This document shows positions 1 to 7,912 of a DNA stretch of 35,434 nucleotides, piece by piece (within the stretch, counting starts at the first letter, position 1; each line of letters begins with the position of its first letter). Source of the DNA: Oscillatoria princeps RMCB-10 (GTDB lineage Bacteria; Cyanobacteriota; Cyanobacteriia; Cyanobacteriales; Oscillatoriaceae); assembly GCA_019359235.1 (NCBI GenBank), contig JAHHHT010000051.1:1-35434 (forward strand). The letters run 5' to 3'. Both the position numbers and the translations under genes were made by a program. The notes under the pieces were generated by a model. It ran no database searches and was not told the origin of the DNA. It worked only from the letters and a program-made list of their open reading frames with translations.

Positions 1-273
1 GCAAGAAACCCGGTTTCTGGTGGCGGCACGGGGCGAGAAACCTGGTTTCTCCTCAAGGGAGACTTACATGTCGGGCTTACTTACCGCAAGAAACCCGGTT
101 TCTGGTGGCGGCACGGGGCGAGAAACCTGGTTTCTCCTCAAGGGAGACTTACATGTCGGGCTTACTTACCGCAAGAAACCCGGTTTCTGGTGGCGGCACG
201 GGGCGAGAAACCGGGTTTCTCCTCAAGGGAGACTTACATCTTGGGCTTACTTACCGCAAGAAACCCGGTTTCT
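1..273. repeat. 85-bp tandem repeat, three copies plus a partial fourth
   Basis: Units begin at 1, 86, 171 and 256, an exact 85-bp period. Each unit holds two copies of a palindrome of the form AGAAACC-S-GGTTTCT, once as CCCGG and once as CCTGG or CCGGG, joined by a G-rich spacer and followed by a conserved tail containing GGGAGACTTACAT. The fourth copy stops after its first palindrome. The same palindrome recurs singly near 2000, 7485 and 22215, so the array looks like local amplification of a dispersed element. The 96-codon reading frame across it has no other coding feature. Confidence 0.9.
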
Positions 274-299
274 AAACTCCGCCTCAGCCGGCGAAACAA

Positions 300-334
300 T
301 TAAAACTTAAAACTTAAAACTTAAAACTTAAAAA
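300..334. repeat. Heptanucleotide repeat (TTAAAAC)n
   Basis: Four perfect TTAAAAC units at 300-327 plus a degenerate end running into a T tract. This is a short tandemly repeated repetitive (STRR) sequence of the kind common between genes of filamentous cyanobacteria. Confidence 0.85.
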
Positions 335-534
335 TTTTTTAGGTGGGCACCGGAAAAGCCGCCGGCACTCCCAGAGCGCGGGAATCTCGCCCCGATGGCT
401 CCCACAAAAAGCTGATCATTAGCTATAGTGAGGGAGCTATTGGTTTGCTCCTGTCGCCAGAGCCGGTGGCTTTCAGCCTCGGGGGGAAGGGCCAGCATCC
501 AAGCTCAATCTCTGTTTTGTTGTTTTGAACTGTC

Positions 535-1479
535 ATGAACCCACAATCGATTCGGTCTCAAGGGGCAAAGGCGTCCTTTTCGATGGACGATTTTGCCAAA
601 GCCCTCGAACAGCACAACTACGAGTTTCAAAAGGGAATTGTCGTGCGCGGCAAGGTGTTTCAATACACCAAGGATGGCGCGTATGTTGACATCGGTGGCA
701 AGTCCCCGGCTTTTCTCCCTGTGGCAGAGGCTTCCTTGAGACGGGTCACAAATTTGTCGGAAGTGCTGCCGTTGCAGGAAGAGCGGGACTTCTTGATTGT
801 CCGCGAGCAGGATTCTGAAGGTCAGGTGACGCTTTCTGTCCGCCAACTGGAATCCAAGCTGGTCTGGGATCAGATGGCCCAAGTGCTGGAAAGTGGCCAA
901 ACTGTGCAGGTGCGGGTGACGGGAGTCAATAAGGGCGGGGTCACCGTCGATGTTGAGGGGTTGCGGGGGTTTATTCCCCGCTCGCACCTGATCGAGCGCG
1001 ACAATTTAGAGGGGCTCGTCGGTCAGCGCCTGAGTGCCAACTTTTTGGAAGTCAATCCCGAACAGAACAAACTGGTGCTGTCCCAGCGCTTGCTGGCTCG
1101 AGCGAATCGCGTCAGCCAGTTAAAGGTTGGCCAGCTGGTGGAGGGCGATATTGTCAGTATCAAGCCTTTTGGGCTGTTTGTGGATTTGGGTGGCGTCACC
1201 GCTTTGCTGCACATCAAGCAGATCAGCCAAACCTACATCTCCTCTCTCCCCGATGCGTTTAAGGTGGGTCAGTCGATTAAAGCCGTCATCACTGAGGTGG
1301 ATGAGTGGAAAAATCGCATTGCCCTGTCCACCCGGGTGCTGGAAAATTACCCGGGGGAAATGATCGAGAAGATGGCTGACGTGATGGCTGATGCCGAGGG
1401 GCGCGCTCAGAAGGTCAGCAAAAAGGAAAAGGACTCTGAGCCTCCCGCTGCATCTGAGTCTCCCGCTGCAGCAGAGTAA
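535..1479 (+). CDS. rpsA: 30S ribosomal protein S1 (cyanobacterial short form)
   Basis: A 314-residue RNA-binding protein with three S1 (OB-fold) domains at about residues 33-103, 119-186 and 198-267. Bacterial S1 helps the 30S subunit bind mRNA; cyanobacteria use short three-domain forms. The opening MDDFAKALEQ, then VVRGKVFQY and GAYVDIGGKSPAFLP, resembles the Rps1B (Nbp1) paralogue rather than Rps1A, although that assignment is from memory of the family. The tail, residues 290-314, is a Lys/Glu-rich then Ala/Pro/Ser-rich disordered extension with a repeated AASESP element. I chose ATG 535; an internal ATG at 583 would still keep every domain. It stands alone, preceded by repeats and followed by strong inverted repeats. 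Confidence 0.93.
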   Translation: MNPQSIRSQGAKASFSMDDFAKALEQHNYEFQKGIVVRGKVFQYTKDGAYVDIGGKSPAFLPVAEASLRRVTNLSEVLPLQEERDFLIVREQDSEGQVTLSVRQLESKLVWDQMAQVLESGQTVQVRVTGVNKGGVTVDVEGLRGFIPRSHLIERDNLEGLVGQRLSANFLEVNPEQNKLVLSQRLLARANRVSQLKVGQLVEGDIVSIKPFGLFVDLGGVTALLHIKQISQTYISSLPDAFKVGQSIKAVITEVDEWKNRIALSTRVLENYPGEMIEKMADVMADAEGRAQKVSKKEKDSEPPAASESPAAAE

Positions 1480-1486
1480 AACTCTT

Positions 1487-1594
1487 GGCGCTGCCGGCTG
1501 TCCCGCACGCGAATCCCATTTCCGGGCCATCTGGCAGCGCCACCGGCACCACCGCCTCCCTCTCCCCGCCTGCCGGTTTGAGTGGGACAGCCGG
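1487..1594. repeat. Overlapping inverted repeats after rps1
   Basis: Two competing pairings are visible. GGCGCTGCC at 1487-1495 can pair with GGCAGCGCC at 1533-1541. An 11-bp perfect arm, CCGGCTGTCCC at 1494-1504, can pair with GGGACAGCCGG at 1584-1594. The arms overlap at 1494-1495, so they are mutually exclusive. No U-tract follows, so this is not a standard intrinsic terminator; it may be a decayed palindromic element or an mRNA 3' structure. Confidence 0.6.
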
Positions 1595-1630
1595 CATTAT
1601 AATAAAGTAATTGCCCGGAAAACCTGACTG

Positions 1631-1659
1631 TTGACAAGTTCGGGTTTCTGGAGTATATT
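1631..1659 (+). promoter_or_regulatory. Near-consensus sigma-70 promoter for the 1763 gene
   Basis: TTGACA at 1631-1636, a 17-bp spacer, and TATATT at 1654-1659. Start of transcription is expected near 1666, giving a leader of about 97 nt before the GTG at 1763. Seen directly; activity is inferred. Confidence 0.75.
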
Positions 1660-1683
1660 AATAAAATTTTAAAAAGTCAGATT

Positions 1684-1715
1684 CAGGGGAGCGGCTTTGA
1701 AAGCCGGCGCTCCTG
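1684..1715 (+). promoter_or_regulatory. Leader hairpin upstream of the four-cysteine protein
   Basis: CAGGGGAGCGGCTTT at 1684-1698 pairs imperfectly with GAAAGCCGGCGCTCCTG at 1699-1715, followed by TGAAAAATC. It lies in the predicted 5' leader, between the promoter at 1631 and the ribosome site at 1751. It could be a stabilising or regulatory structure, or a dispersed palindromic repeat. Confidence 0.5.
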
Positions 1716-1762
1716 AAAAATCCGCCTGCTGCCGGTTCTGAAAGTAGACAAAGGAGGGAACA

Positions 1763-1963
1763 GTGGAAAATAAGATAAACTGCGCTATTGATTGCGTCAA
1801 CGGCTGCGTTTTGGGTGACAAATGCCCGAACCAGGGGTACGCAGCGGAGGCGTCAAAGTTCATCAGCGACACTTCGCTAGATCAGATGATCGAGATTGCT
1901 CAGGAAGCGCTGAGAAAGAAACTCACGGCACCCCCGAAGTGGGTTTTTCCTGACCAGGAATAG
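1763..1963 (+). CDS. Small conserved protein with a CxxxCxxxCxxxxxC motif
   Basis: A 66-residue protein starting at GTG 1763, set by a strong ribosome site AAGGAGGG at 1751-1758. No named function is recognised. Four cysteines lie at residues 7, 11, 15 and 21 inside CAIDCVNGCVLGDKC, a spacing that could bind a metal or Fe-S cluster; the rest is a short amphipathic helix (residues 38-52) and a basic-proline tail. No signal peptide or membrane segment is seen. The near-consensus promoter and long hairpin-bearing leader suggest strong, possibly regulated expression. The gene is real on the evidence of the ribosome site, promoter and low-noise composition; metal binding is inference. Confidence 0.8.
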   Translation: MENKINCAIDCVNGCVLGDKCPNQGYAAEASKFISDTSLDQMIEIAQEALRKKLTAPPKWVFPDQE

Positions 1964-1989
1964 TTGGGAGCGTCCTACTTTGGTAAACA

Positions 1990-2032
1990 ACGCGCTCAGA
2001 AACCAGGTTTCTTTAAGAAACCTGCTTTCTTA
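1990..2032. repeat. GAAACC-N-GGTTTC palindrome pair
   Basis: CAGAAACCAGGTTTCT followed at once by TTAAGAAACCTGCTTTCTT: two adjacent copies of the palindrome that makes up the array at 1-273, the second with one mismatch. Confidence 0.7.
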
Positions 2033-2072
2033 AATCAGGCTCGCCGGTGGGGGGGGAGCGCTCAAATTCCCC

Positions 2073-2318
2073 TCAGTCTTCTGGCAAGGCTTCAATTTCA
2101 TCCCCGATTAGATCGGGCAGATTTTCCGTATGTACGTGCAAGTGACAGACAGCGCCGGTTAATTCAGCCAGAATGTCACCTTTTTGATCATCTGTCAGAT
2201 TGGACAATTTCAGCTGAGTCAGCAAAAAGAGCACCGTCTGGCATTCTTCTTCGAGTTCGGTTAATAAAACAGACAGAGTGGAGTTAACCTGTAAAGGTTT
2301 ATCAATTTTGGAAATCAT
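2073..2318 (-). CDS. Small acidic protein, second gene of an overlapping pair
   Basis: An 81-residue protein starting at ATG 2318. The ATG overlaps the stop of the upstream gene (2315-2506) by four bases (ATGA), so the two are almost certainly translated together. The sequence is helical and acidic (about residues 20-40 and 50-65, with HLHVHTENLPDLIGDEIEALPED at the end, rich in His then Glu/Asp). I do not recognise a family. The basic-partner/acidic-partner pairing resembles toxin-antitoxin cassettes, but no toxin motif is visible, so that remains a guess. Confidence 0.65.
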   Translation of the reverse strand: MISKIDKPLQVNSTLSVLLTELEEECQTVLFLLTQLKLSNLTDDQKGDILAELTGAVCHLHVHTENLPDLIGDEIEALPED

Positions 2319-2506
2319 CTACCGCGCCTCAATCGTTTTTCTGCCCTAGCTAAACTTTTCTCTAAGCCGAGAATCTCTTTTCGCCAGTATTCAATCAAGT
2401 TTTCATCGGGAATAGGTTTCTGCTGTTCTGTGACAATCTTTTGCTGATGCTTGAGAATCTGCAGTCGGATACTATCAACCGACTTTTGGAACTTCTTCTT
2501 AGACAA
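2315..2506 (-). CDS. Small basic coiled-coil protein, first gene of an overlapping pair
   Basis: A 63-residue, Lys/Arg-rich protein that appears mostly helical, with heptad-like spacing over residues 8-60. The only usable start is TTG at 2506, which lacks an obvious ribosome site, so the start is uncertain; the mRNA leader from the promoter at 2558-2586 would be about 45 nt. It overlaps the next gene by ATGA. Family not recognised. Its strong positive charge beside an acidic partner suggests that the two products could bind each other. Confidence 0.6.
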   Translation of the reverse strand: MSKKKFQKSVDSIRLQILKHQQKIVTEQQKPIPDENLIEYWRKEILGLEKSLARAEKRLRRGR

Positions 2507-2557
2507 TTTGAGTTTATAACGCTATATCAAGGGCCGGATTGTTTTTGGACATTATAT

Positions 2558-2586
2558 ATAATACCATAAAGAACTAAAACTTGCAA
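2558..2586 (-). promoter_or_regulatory. Promoter of the 2506/2318 small-gene pair
   Basis: On the minus strand TTGCAA (2581-2586), a 17-bp spacer and TATTAT (2558-2563) make a good sigma-70 site, with the -10 embedded in an AT-only run. It points at the two-gene unit starting at 2506. Confidence 0.65.
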
Positions 2587-2624
2587 GCGATTGGGCGATG
2601 CCGGCTAAACACCGGCAAGATGTG

Positions 2625-2687
2625 GGGTGCGTTCCGCGCCCATTAATGCTCCGTGGAGAGCAGATGGTTTCGGGGCGGAACGCACCC
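2625..2687. repeat. GGGTGCGTTCC inverted repeat
   Basis: A 13-bp perfect arm, GGGTGCGTTCCGC at 2625-2637, is mirrored by GCGGAACGCACCC at 2675-2687 around a 37-bp loop. The same arm appears at 10989-11052, 17414-17444 and 23818-23852 with different loops, so it is a dispersed palindromic family. Confidence 0.75.
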
Positions 2688-2761
2688 TTCTTTGCCACCG
2701 GCAGCCGGTGGGGAGAAGGTGGGAGGCGCTCCCGCTTGCCGGTCGCGCCTTAGTCTGTGGC

Positions 2762-4003
2762 TCAACCTCGCTGCCAAATCTTAATTGTCTTGTCAAAACT
2801 GCAGCTAGCAAGCATCTTGCCATCAGGGCTGATGAAGGCAACAGAGGAAACAGTGTCTGAATGTCCAGAAAGAGTCTGGAACAATTCCCCTGTGTGCGGA
2901 TTCCACAGCTTGACTGTCATGTCCTCACTGCTACTGGCGAGAACCTGCCCATCTGGGCTGATAGCAACGGAGTGAACACGCTTTTGATGTTTGACGACGA
3001 AGGTGCGAACTGGTTCACAGGTAAACAGATTCCAGATTCGGATTTGCCCATCGTCACTGCCACTCGCGAGAATCCCTCCGTCAGGGCTAATAGCAATAGA
3101 GCGGATATAATAACCTAAGGTACGAGTGCGGGACAGCTCTCCTGTCTTGCGATTCCAGATGATAATTTTCTTGTCACTGCTGCTACTGGCAAGCATTTGA
3201 CCATCGGGGCTAAAGACTACAGAAAACACTCTATCTGAATGTTCATAAGGTGTGCCGAGCAGTTCCCCCGTGTGCGGATTCCACAGCTTGACTGTTTTAT
3301 CAACACTGCCACTGGCCAGGGTCTGGCCATCCGGGCTAAAGGCGACGCTGTATACTGAGGCTGTATGCCCAGACAGAGTTTGAAGCAATTTCCCCGTCTG
3401 AAGATTCCACAGCTTAATCGTTTTGTCTTTACTGCCACTGGCAATAGTTTGACCGTCAGGGCTAGTAGCAACAGACTGAATTGCACCTAAGTGTCCAGAC
3501 AGAGTTTGCAGCAGTTCCTTTGTGTGTGGATTCCACAGCTTAATCGTTTTGTCGTAACTGCCACTGACAAGAATATCGCCCTCAGGGCTAGTAGTGAGCG
3601 ATAAAACCGCACCGGCATGTCCCACAAGACTGCGCGAGCATTTCCATTCAGAGACAGCAGGATAAAGCGGAGAAAGGGATTTTTTCATGCCCTCAAGTTT
3701 TTCCAAAACTTCTACGGCAGTGTTTCCCTTTCCTAGGTTTATATAAAGTTGAGAAGCTGTCACTAAATCGTTACTGGCGACCGGCTGATTGCCCAGCTTC
3801 GCGTGGGCCATCCCCCGGTAATAGTAGGCGTCAGCCACTTCGGCATCAATCCTAAGCGCCTTGGTGTAATTCTCAATCGCACCGGCCCAGTCACCCCGCT
3901 TGGCAGATTTTTTGCCGCAGCAGACTTCTGCGCTGGGTTCAATCCCACCGGCTAGGAATCCATCGGGGGTGCATTCCCGAGGTTCACGCACCGGCACCCG
4001 CAC
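2762..4003 (-). CDS. TPR and seven-bladed WD40 repeat protein
   Basis: About 413 residues. An N-terminal TPR-like segment (residues 30-70, KRGDWAGAIENYTKALRID then DAYYYRGMAHAKLGN) is followed by seven WD40 units from about residue 118 to the end, each with SPDG and DKTIKLW-type endings, making one complete beta-propeller for protein binding. The last blade carries one extra residue (AFISPDG where the others have FSPDG-type). The start is uncertain: GTG 4003 has no clear ribosome site, and protein-like sequence continues upstream in frame (about 13 residues ending KLV) without a start codon. An ATG at 4044 lies two bases out of frame beside an ACAC, so a 2-bp change may have damaged the start. 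Cytoplasmic scaffold function is inferred; no enzyme domain is seen. Confidence 0.8.
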   Translation of the reverse strand: MRVPVREPRECTPDGFLAGGIEPSAEVCCGKKSAKRGDWAGAIENYTKALRIDAEVADAYYYRGMAHAKLGNQPVASNDLVTASQLYINLGKGNTAVEVLEKLEGMKKSLSPLYPAVSEWKCSRSLVGHAGAVLSLTTSPEGDILVSGSYDKTIKLWNPHTKELLQTLSGHLGAIQSVATSPDGQTIASGSKDKTIKLWNLQTGKLLQTLSGHTASVYSVAFSPDGQTLASGSVDKTVKLWNPHTGELLGTPYEHSDRVFSVVFSPDGQMLASSSSDKKIIIWNRKTGELSRTRTLGYYIRSIAISPDGGILASGSDDGQIRIWNLFTCEPVRTFVVKHQKRVHSVAISPDGQVLASSSEDMTVKLWNPHTGELFQTLSGHSDTVSSVAFISPDGKMLASCSFDKTIKIWQRG

Positions 4004-4244
4004 GAGCTTCGGGCCATTTTCTATGGTACAGATAACCGTGTCATCTATTTCTCCAGGTACTCAGCTATAAGCTTGGGAATTCTAAAAGCGAAGGAGTTTC
4101 CCCACTTGCCGGTGTGCGCCTTGGTGTCCATATCAAATCAACCGCAAGATATATCCTGCCGATTATATCAGTATCCCTCGTTCGCGGTCGGCACCGGCGG
4201 GAGTGCAACCGGGGTCTGCGCCACGCCGGCACCCCTCTCAGTGC

Positions 4245-4280
4245 GCACCGGCACCCGCACCGGCACCCGCACCGGCACCC
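4245..4280. repeat. GCACCGGCACCC, three 12-bp units
   Basis: Three perfect tandem copies at 4245-4256, 4257-4268 and 4269-4280, upstream of ispG. Related arrays of the CACCGGCACCC word sit at 7351, 22251 and 22529. Confidence 0.85.
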
Positions 4281-4347
4281 CGCTCGCCCAAACGCGCACC
4301 ATCTGTGGCAATCTGAAAAGCAGAGAGGAACAACCTACAAACCGACG

Positions 4348-5568
4348 ATGCAAACTCTGCCCAACCCAACCACCACCGCCTACAGCAACCTCAACACAGA
4401 CACCACCATCCACCGGCGCAAAACCCGCCCTGTTAAGGTGGGCGATATCACTATCGGGGGCGGCTACCCCGTGGTGGTGCAGTCGATGATTAACGAAGAC
4501 ACGCTCGATATAGACGGATCGGTGGCGGCGATTCGCCGCCTGCACGAAATCGGCTGCGAGATTGTCCGCGTCACGGTGCCGAGCATGGCTCACGCTGTCG
4601 CCCTGGCGGAAATCAAGCAGAAGCTGATTCAGACTTACAAGCCGGTGCCCCTGGTTGCTGATGTCCACCACAACGGCATGAAAATTGCCCTGGAAGTGGC
4701 TAAGCACGTTGATAAGGTGCGGATTAATCCGGGGCTGTATGTGTTTGAAAAGCCGAAAGCGAACAGAACCGAATACACTCAAGCTGAATTTGACGAAATT
4801 GGGGAAAAAATCCGCGAAACCCTGGAACCCCTGGTGATTTCCTTGCGCGACCAAGGGAAGGCAATGCGGATTGGGGTCAATCACGGTTCCCTGGCGGAGC
4901 GGATGGTGTTTACCTACGGCGACACGCCCGAAGGTATGGTAGAATCGGCTCTAGAATTTGTTCGCATCTGTGAATCGCTGAATTTTCGCAATTTGGTGAT
5001 TTCTCTGAAGGCGTCGCGGGTGCCGGTGATGCTGGCGGCGTACCGGCTGCAGGCGTTGCGGATGGATGAGCTTGGCATGGACTACCCGCTGCACTTGGGC
5101 GTTACGGAAGCAGGTGACGGGGAGTACGGGCGGATCAAGTCAACTGCCGGCATCGGCACTCTGCTCGCTGAGGGGATTGGCGATACCATCCGCGTGTCTC
5201 TCACGGAAGCGCCAGAAAAAGAAATTCCCGTCTGCTACGGCATTCTGCAAGCTTTGGGGCTGCGGAAGACGATGGTGGAGTATGTGGCTTGTCCTTCTTG
5301 TGGGCGCACCCTGTTTAATTTAGAGGAAGTGCTGCACAACGTGCGGGAAGCGACCAAACACCTCACCGGCCTGGACATAGCAGTGATGGGGTGCATTGTC
5401 AATGGCCCGGGAGAAATGGCGGATGCTGACTACGGCTATGTGGGCAAGCAGGCCGGTTACATTTCTTTATATCGCGGGCGAGAAGAAATCAAAAAAGTCC
5501 CCGAATCGCAGGGTGTGGAGGAGTTAATTAGTTTAATCAAGGCGGATGGCCGTTGGGTCGATCCTTGA
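4348..5568 (+). CDS. ispG: 4-hydroxy-3-methylbut-2-enyl diphosphate synthase IspG (GcpE)
   Basis: A 406-residue [4Fe-4S] enzyme of the MEP isoprenoid pathway that reduces methylerythritol cyclodiphosphate to HMBPP; in cyanobacteria ferredoxin is the usual donor. The N-terminal TIM-barrel part shows [24 protein letters not shown] (broken here only by the reading) and [10 protein letters not shown]; the cluster ligands are C315, C318 and C349, with E356 in the NGPGE motif. Length matches cyanobacterial homologues. I chose ATG 4348 because the 78 codons upstream in the same frame are low-complexity His/Arg/Pro sequence derived from the GCACCGGCACCC repeats. The downstream gene begins 96 bp later on the same strand. 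Confidence 0.97.
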   Translation: MQTLPNPTTTAYSNLNTDTTIHRRKTRPVKVGDITIGGGYPVVVQSMINEDTLDIDGSVAAIRRLHEIGCEIVRVTVPSMAHAVALAEIKQKLIQTYKPVPLVADVHHNGMKIALEVAKHVDKVRINPGLYVFEKPKANRTEYTQAEFDEIGEKIRETLEPLVISLRDQGKAMRIGVNHGSLAERMVFTYGDTPEGMVESALEFVRICESLNFRNLVISLKASRVPVMLAAYRLQALRMDELGMDYPLHLGVTEAGDGEYGRIKSTAGIGTLLAEGIGDTIRVSLTEAPEKEIPVCYGILQALGLRKTMVEYVACPSCGRTLFNLEEVLHNVREATKHLTGLDIAVMGCIVNGPGEMADADYGYVGKQAGYISLYRGREEIKKVPESQGVEELISLIKADGRWVDP

Positions 5569-5664
5569 GTGTTCTGGGGGAATCCAACCCTCGGTGGGAG
5601 GACAGAAATTCTACGGAACAATTCCTCCCATCGCTTGTGCTAGAGTGGGCGAAATGCCTTTGCA

Positions 5665-6999
5665 ATGTTTCCTTTCCGGCTCAGCAAACCTATGGAAATA
5701 ACAAAACGTGGCCTCGTTGTTGGTGCGACAGTGGTAACGGTTAGCGCTGTCGCTATAGCAGGAGCCAATATTCATAAGGGTCAGGCGTTCTTTCAGAATA
5801 GCCCTAAGGAACTGGTTGACGAGGTGTGGCAGATTATTGACCGCAACTATGTGGATGGCACATTCAACCAGGTGGACTGGGACGCGGTTCGTAAGGAGTA
5901 TCTGAGCCGGCCATATACCAGCAAGCCCGAAGCTTACAAGGCGATCCGGGAAATGCTGGAGAAGCTCAAAGATCCGTACACCCGGTTCATGGACCCGCAA
6001 GAGTTCCGCAACATGCAGATTGAAACCTCCGGGGAGCTCACCGGCGTGGGGATTCAGCTGGCTCAAGATGAGAAAACCAAAAAGCTGGTGGTGATTGCGC
6101 CGATCGAGGACACGCCGGCATTCCGCGCCGGTGTCGCGGCTAAGGATATTATTCTCAAGATAGACGGCAAGGACACCGAAGGCATGGATGTCAACCAGGC
6201 GGTGAACCTGATCCGTGGGCCCGCCGGCAGCTCGGTGACGCTCACCATCCTGCGGGAGAAGGAGCAATTAGAGTTTCGCCTGAAACGCGACCGGATTGAG
6301 ATCCATCCCGTGCGCTACTCTTATCGCAAAACTCCGATGGGCGGCGTGGGCTATATTCGCCTGGTTCAGTTCAGCGCCAACGCCGCTAAGGAAATGCGGG
6401 ACGCGATTAAGGCTTTGGAAAAGCAGAAGGTTACTGGGTATATTTTGGATTTGCGCTCCAACCCCGGTGGATTGCTGCAAGGTAGTATTGAAATTGCTCG
6501 CATGTGGCTGCAAGAGGGCCCAATTGTCTCAACGGTGGAGCGCCGGGGAGAAACCAGGCGCGAGGATGCCAGCCGTAACGCTTTGACGGATAAACCCCTG
6601 GTGGTGCTGGTGGATGGCGGATCGGCGAGCGCTAGCGAGATCCTGTCTGGGGCGCTGCAGGACAACAAGCGGGCCACTTTGGTGGGTGTGAAGACGTTTG
6701 GCAAAGGTTTGGTGCAGTCGGTGCGGGGTTTGGGCGACGGTTCGGGACTGGCGGTGACGATTGCCAAGTACCTCACCCCTAGCGGTCGCGATATTAATAA
6801 GCACGGCATTGACCCAGATGTGGTGTTTGAGCTGTCGGAGCAGCAGCGGGATGCTTTGAGGGGCGCTCGCGAGAAGATCGGCTCTCCAGAAGATCCGCAA
6901 TATGCTAAAGCTCTGGAAGTGCTGCGACAGGAGATTGCCCAAAGCCAAGGAAGACGAGCGGAATCCCCAGCCGGTAAGCAGGTGAAAGGTAAGAAGTAA
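5665..6999 (+). CDS. Carboxyl-terminal processing protease (S41 family, PDZ)
   Basis: A 444-residue Ser/Lys protease of the CtpA/B/C group. An N-terminal hydrophobic segment (about residues 17-36) acts as signal or anchor for the thylakoid lumen or periplasm. A PDZ domain follows (about 110-195, with GELTGVGIQL and AGVAAKDIILKIDG), then the tail-protease core. The catalytic pair reads as S322 (in GGSASASEIL) and K347 (in KTFGKGLVQ), 25 residues apart as in the D1-processing protease. ATG 5692 (MEITKRG) is an equally likely start, nine residues in; neither has a strong ribosome site. Family members mature the D1 protein or degrade lumenal proteins; which paralogue this is cannot be settled here. 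Confidence 0.93.
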   Translation: MFPFRLSKPMEITKRGLVVGATVVTVSAVAIAGANIHKGQAFFQNSPKELVDEVWQIIDRNYVDGTFNQVDWDAVRKEYLSRPYTSKPEAYKAIREMLEKLKDPYTRFMDPQEFRNMQIETSGELTGVGIQLAQDEKTKKLVVIAPIEDTPAFRAGVAAKDIILKIDGKDTEGMDVNQAVNLIRGPAGSSVTLTILREKEQLEFRLKRDRIEIHPVRYSYRKTPMGGVGYIRLVQFSANAAKEMRDAIKALEKQKVTGYILDLRSNPGGLLQGSIEIARMWLQEGPIVSTVERRGETRREDASRNALTDKPLVVLVDGGSASASEILSGALQDNKRATLVGVKTFGKGLVQSVRGLGDGSGLAVTIAKYLTPSGRDINKHGIDPDVVFELSEQQRDALRGAREKIGSPEDPQYAKALEVLRQEIAQSQGRRAESPAGKQVKGKK

Positions 7000-7028
7000 A
7001 AGGACAAAGGTATGTTGGCTGGCGTTGG

Positions 7029-7049
7029 GGACAGGCGGGACGCCTGTCC
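7029..7049. repeat. GACAGGC-GGGAC-type hairpin
   Basis: GGACAGGCG, a three-base loop (GGA), then CGCCTGTCC. It belongs to the hairpin family with changing outer stem bases also found at 19105, 19184 and 34286. Confidence 0.7.
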
Positions 7050-7070
7050 GGCGTCGAGAAGGTTTCTGCT

Positions 7071-7259
7071 TTACTGTGGTTTGCAAATGCCGGCACGAAT
7101 CAGCCCCACGCGACGGGCGATCGCTTCGTCTGCAGAGGCATAAGGCCCCCACTTCTCTGCGATGTTGGGGGCTTCTTTGTTTTCGGCTTGTTCGCCGGGG
7201 AGGATGTCGCAGAAACCCTCGGGACGCTTGACAATATACCAACTTTGTGCTGTTTCCAT
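7071..7259 (-). CDS. Conserved 62-aa cyanobacterial-type protein
   Basis: Starts at ATG 7259 (METAQSWYIVKRPEG) and ends ARRVGLIRAGICKPQ. A compact layout of WYIVK beta strand, a variable middle, WGPYASADEAIARRVGLIRAG helix and a short tail matches small conserved hypothetical proteins I associate with cyanobacteria; no function is known to me. The frame is open 44 codons further upstream, but that part comes from CACCGGCACCC repeats and is rejected. It contains a HIP1 octamer. It is transcribed away from the protease gene and ends 71 bp past the protease stop. Confidence 0.75.
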   Translation of the reverse strand: METAQSWYIVKRPEGFCDILPGEQAENKEAPNIAEKWGPYASADEAIARRVGLIRAGICKPQ

Positions 7260-7303
7260 GTGGGCGGCGGTTAGGGATTTTGGGTTCTGGATAAATAATA
7301 AAT

Positions 7304-7455
7304 GGGGGTTGCGCTCGCCGAACGCGGGTTTAGGATGTAAATAAACCCCCACCGGCACCCCGCACCGGCACCCCGCACCGGCACCCCGCAATTACAATTT
7401 AGGAGCGGGGCTCACCCCAAATCTGTGCCACAGAACGGCGGATTTAGATTATTGA
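7304..7455. repeat. Dispersed repeat, copy 1, with three ACCGGCACCCCGC units
   Basis: Shares its order of blocks with 8204-8345: AACGCGGGTTTA, then GTAAA-AAACC, a CACCGGCACCC-rich stretch, AATTA-AAT-TAGG-GCGGG, and CCACAGAACG-CGGAT. The internal 13-bp units are at 7351, 7364 and 7377. The two copies lie in the same orientation on either side of the toxin-antitoxin pair. Confidence 0.65.
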
Positions 7456-7504
7456 CGCAAAAGCCCTCGCTCCAGGGCGACAAACCCGGTTTCTTTCACG
7501 GCTG

Positions 7505-7518
7505 TGCGTAAGTCCTGA
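7505..7518. mobile_element. Solo MITE end
   Basis: TGCGTAAGTCCTGA is identical to the right terminal inverted repeat of the 92-bp MITE at 10740-10831. No partner end is visible nearby, so this is a remnant. Confidence 0.6.
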
Positions 7519-7561
7519 ATCAGCTATTGGATTTACAATTGTAGGGCAGGCTTTTCGTGTC

Positions 7562-7912
7562 CTACGGGGGAATGCCAAGAGCCTTTTTCAGCGCCTCTTG
7601 TACCCTCACCCTGATATCGGCGGGCAAGATTCCCAACTGCTTCTGGAACACAGATTTATGAACCGTGGCAATTTTATCAGCCCGGATTAAAGATGCCTTT
7701 TTAAGACCTGTTGGCCCAAACTCAGGATGCTCTTCTGCAATCAATACCCAAGTATCGCGCAATTCCTCTGCCGGTATTTTCGAGAAAATGCCGCAAATAA
7801 TCAATTCTTCTCTGTGAGCGGCTAAAATAAGAGCCGGTCTGACTTTTGTGGGAGTTAGGTCGCTAAAAGGGAACCTAACCAGCCACACCTCTCCTGGCTT
7901 AGGACTCAACAT
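7562..7912 (-). CDS. MazF/PemK-family toxin of a type II toxin-antitoxin pair
   Basis: A 116-residue protein with the PemK/MazF SH3-like fold: PKPGEVWLVRFPFSDL, then KVRPALIL, and later GLKKASLIRADKIATV. Family members are mRNA endoribonucleases neutralised by a small antitoxin. The ATG at 7912 lies inside the last codons of the upstream antitoxin gene (14-bp overlap), the usual order of antitoxin first. Length is typical and no lesion is seen, so the toxin is probably functional. The pair sits between two related repeats, which may mark past movement. Confidence 0.88.
   Translation of the reverse strand: MLSPKPGEVWLVRFPFSDLTPTKVRPALILAAHREELIICGIFSKIPAEELRDTWVLIAEEHPEFGPTGLKKASLIRADKIATVHKSVFQKQLGILPADIRVRVQEALKKALGIPP

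Noticed and set aside
1-273. CRISPR-like repeats
   Set aside because: Units are contiguous 85-bp repeats without unique spacers, and no cas gene is present; the same applies to the 21-bp array at 23660.
1487-1594. Intrinsic terminator after rps1
   Set aside because: Strong pairing but no U tract, and two mutually exclusive structures.
4114-4347. Upstream extension of ispG
   Set aside because: Low-complexity His/Arg/Pro codons from CACCGGCACCC repeats; the family start is at 4348.
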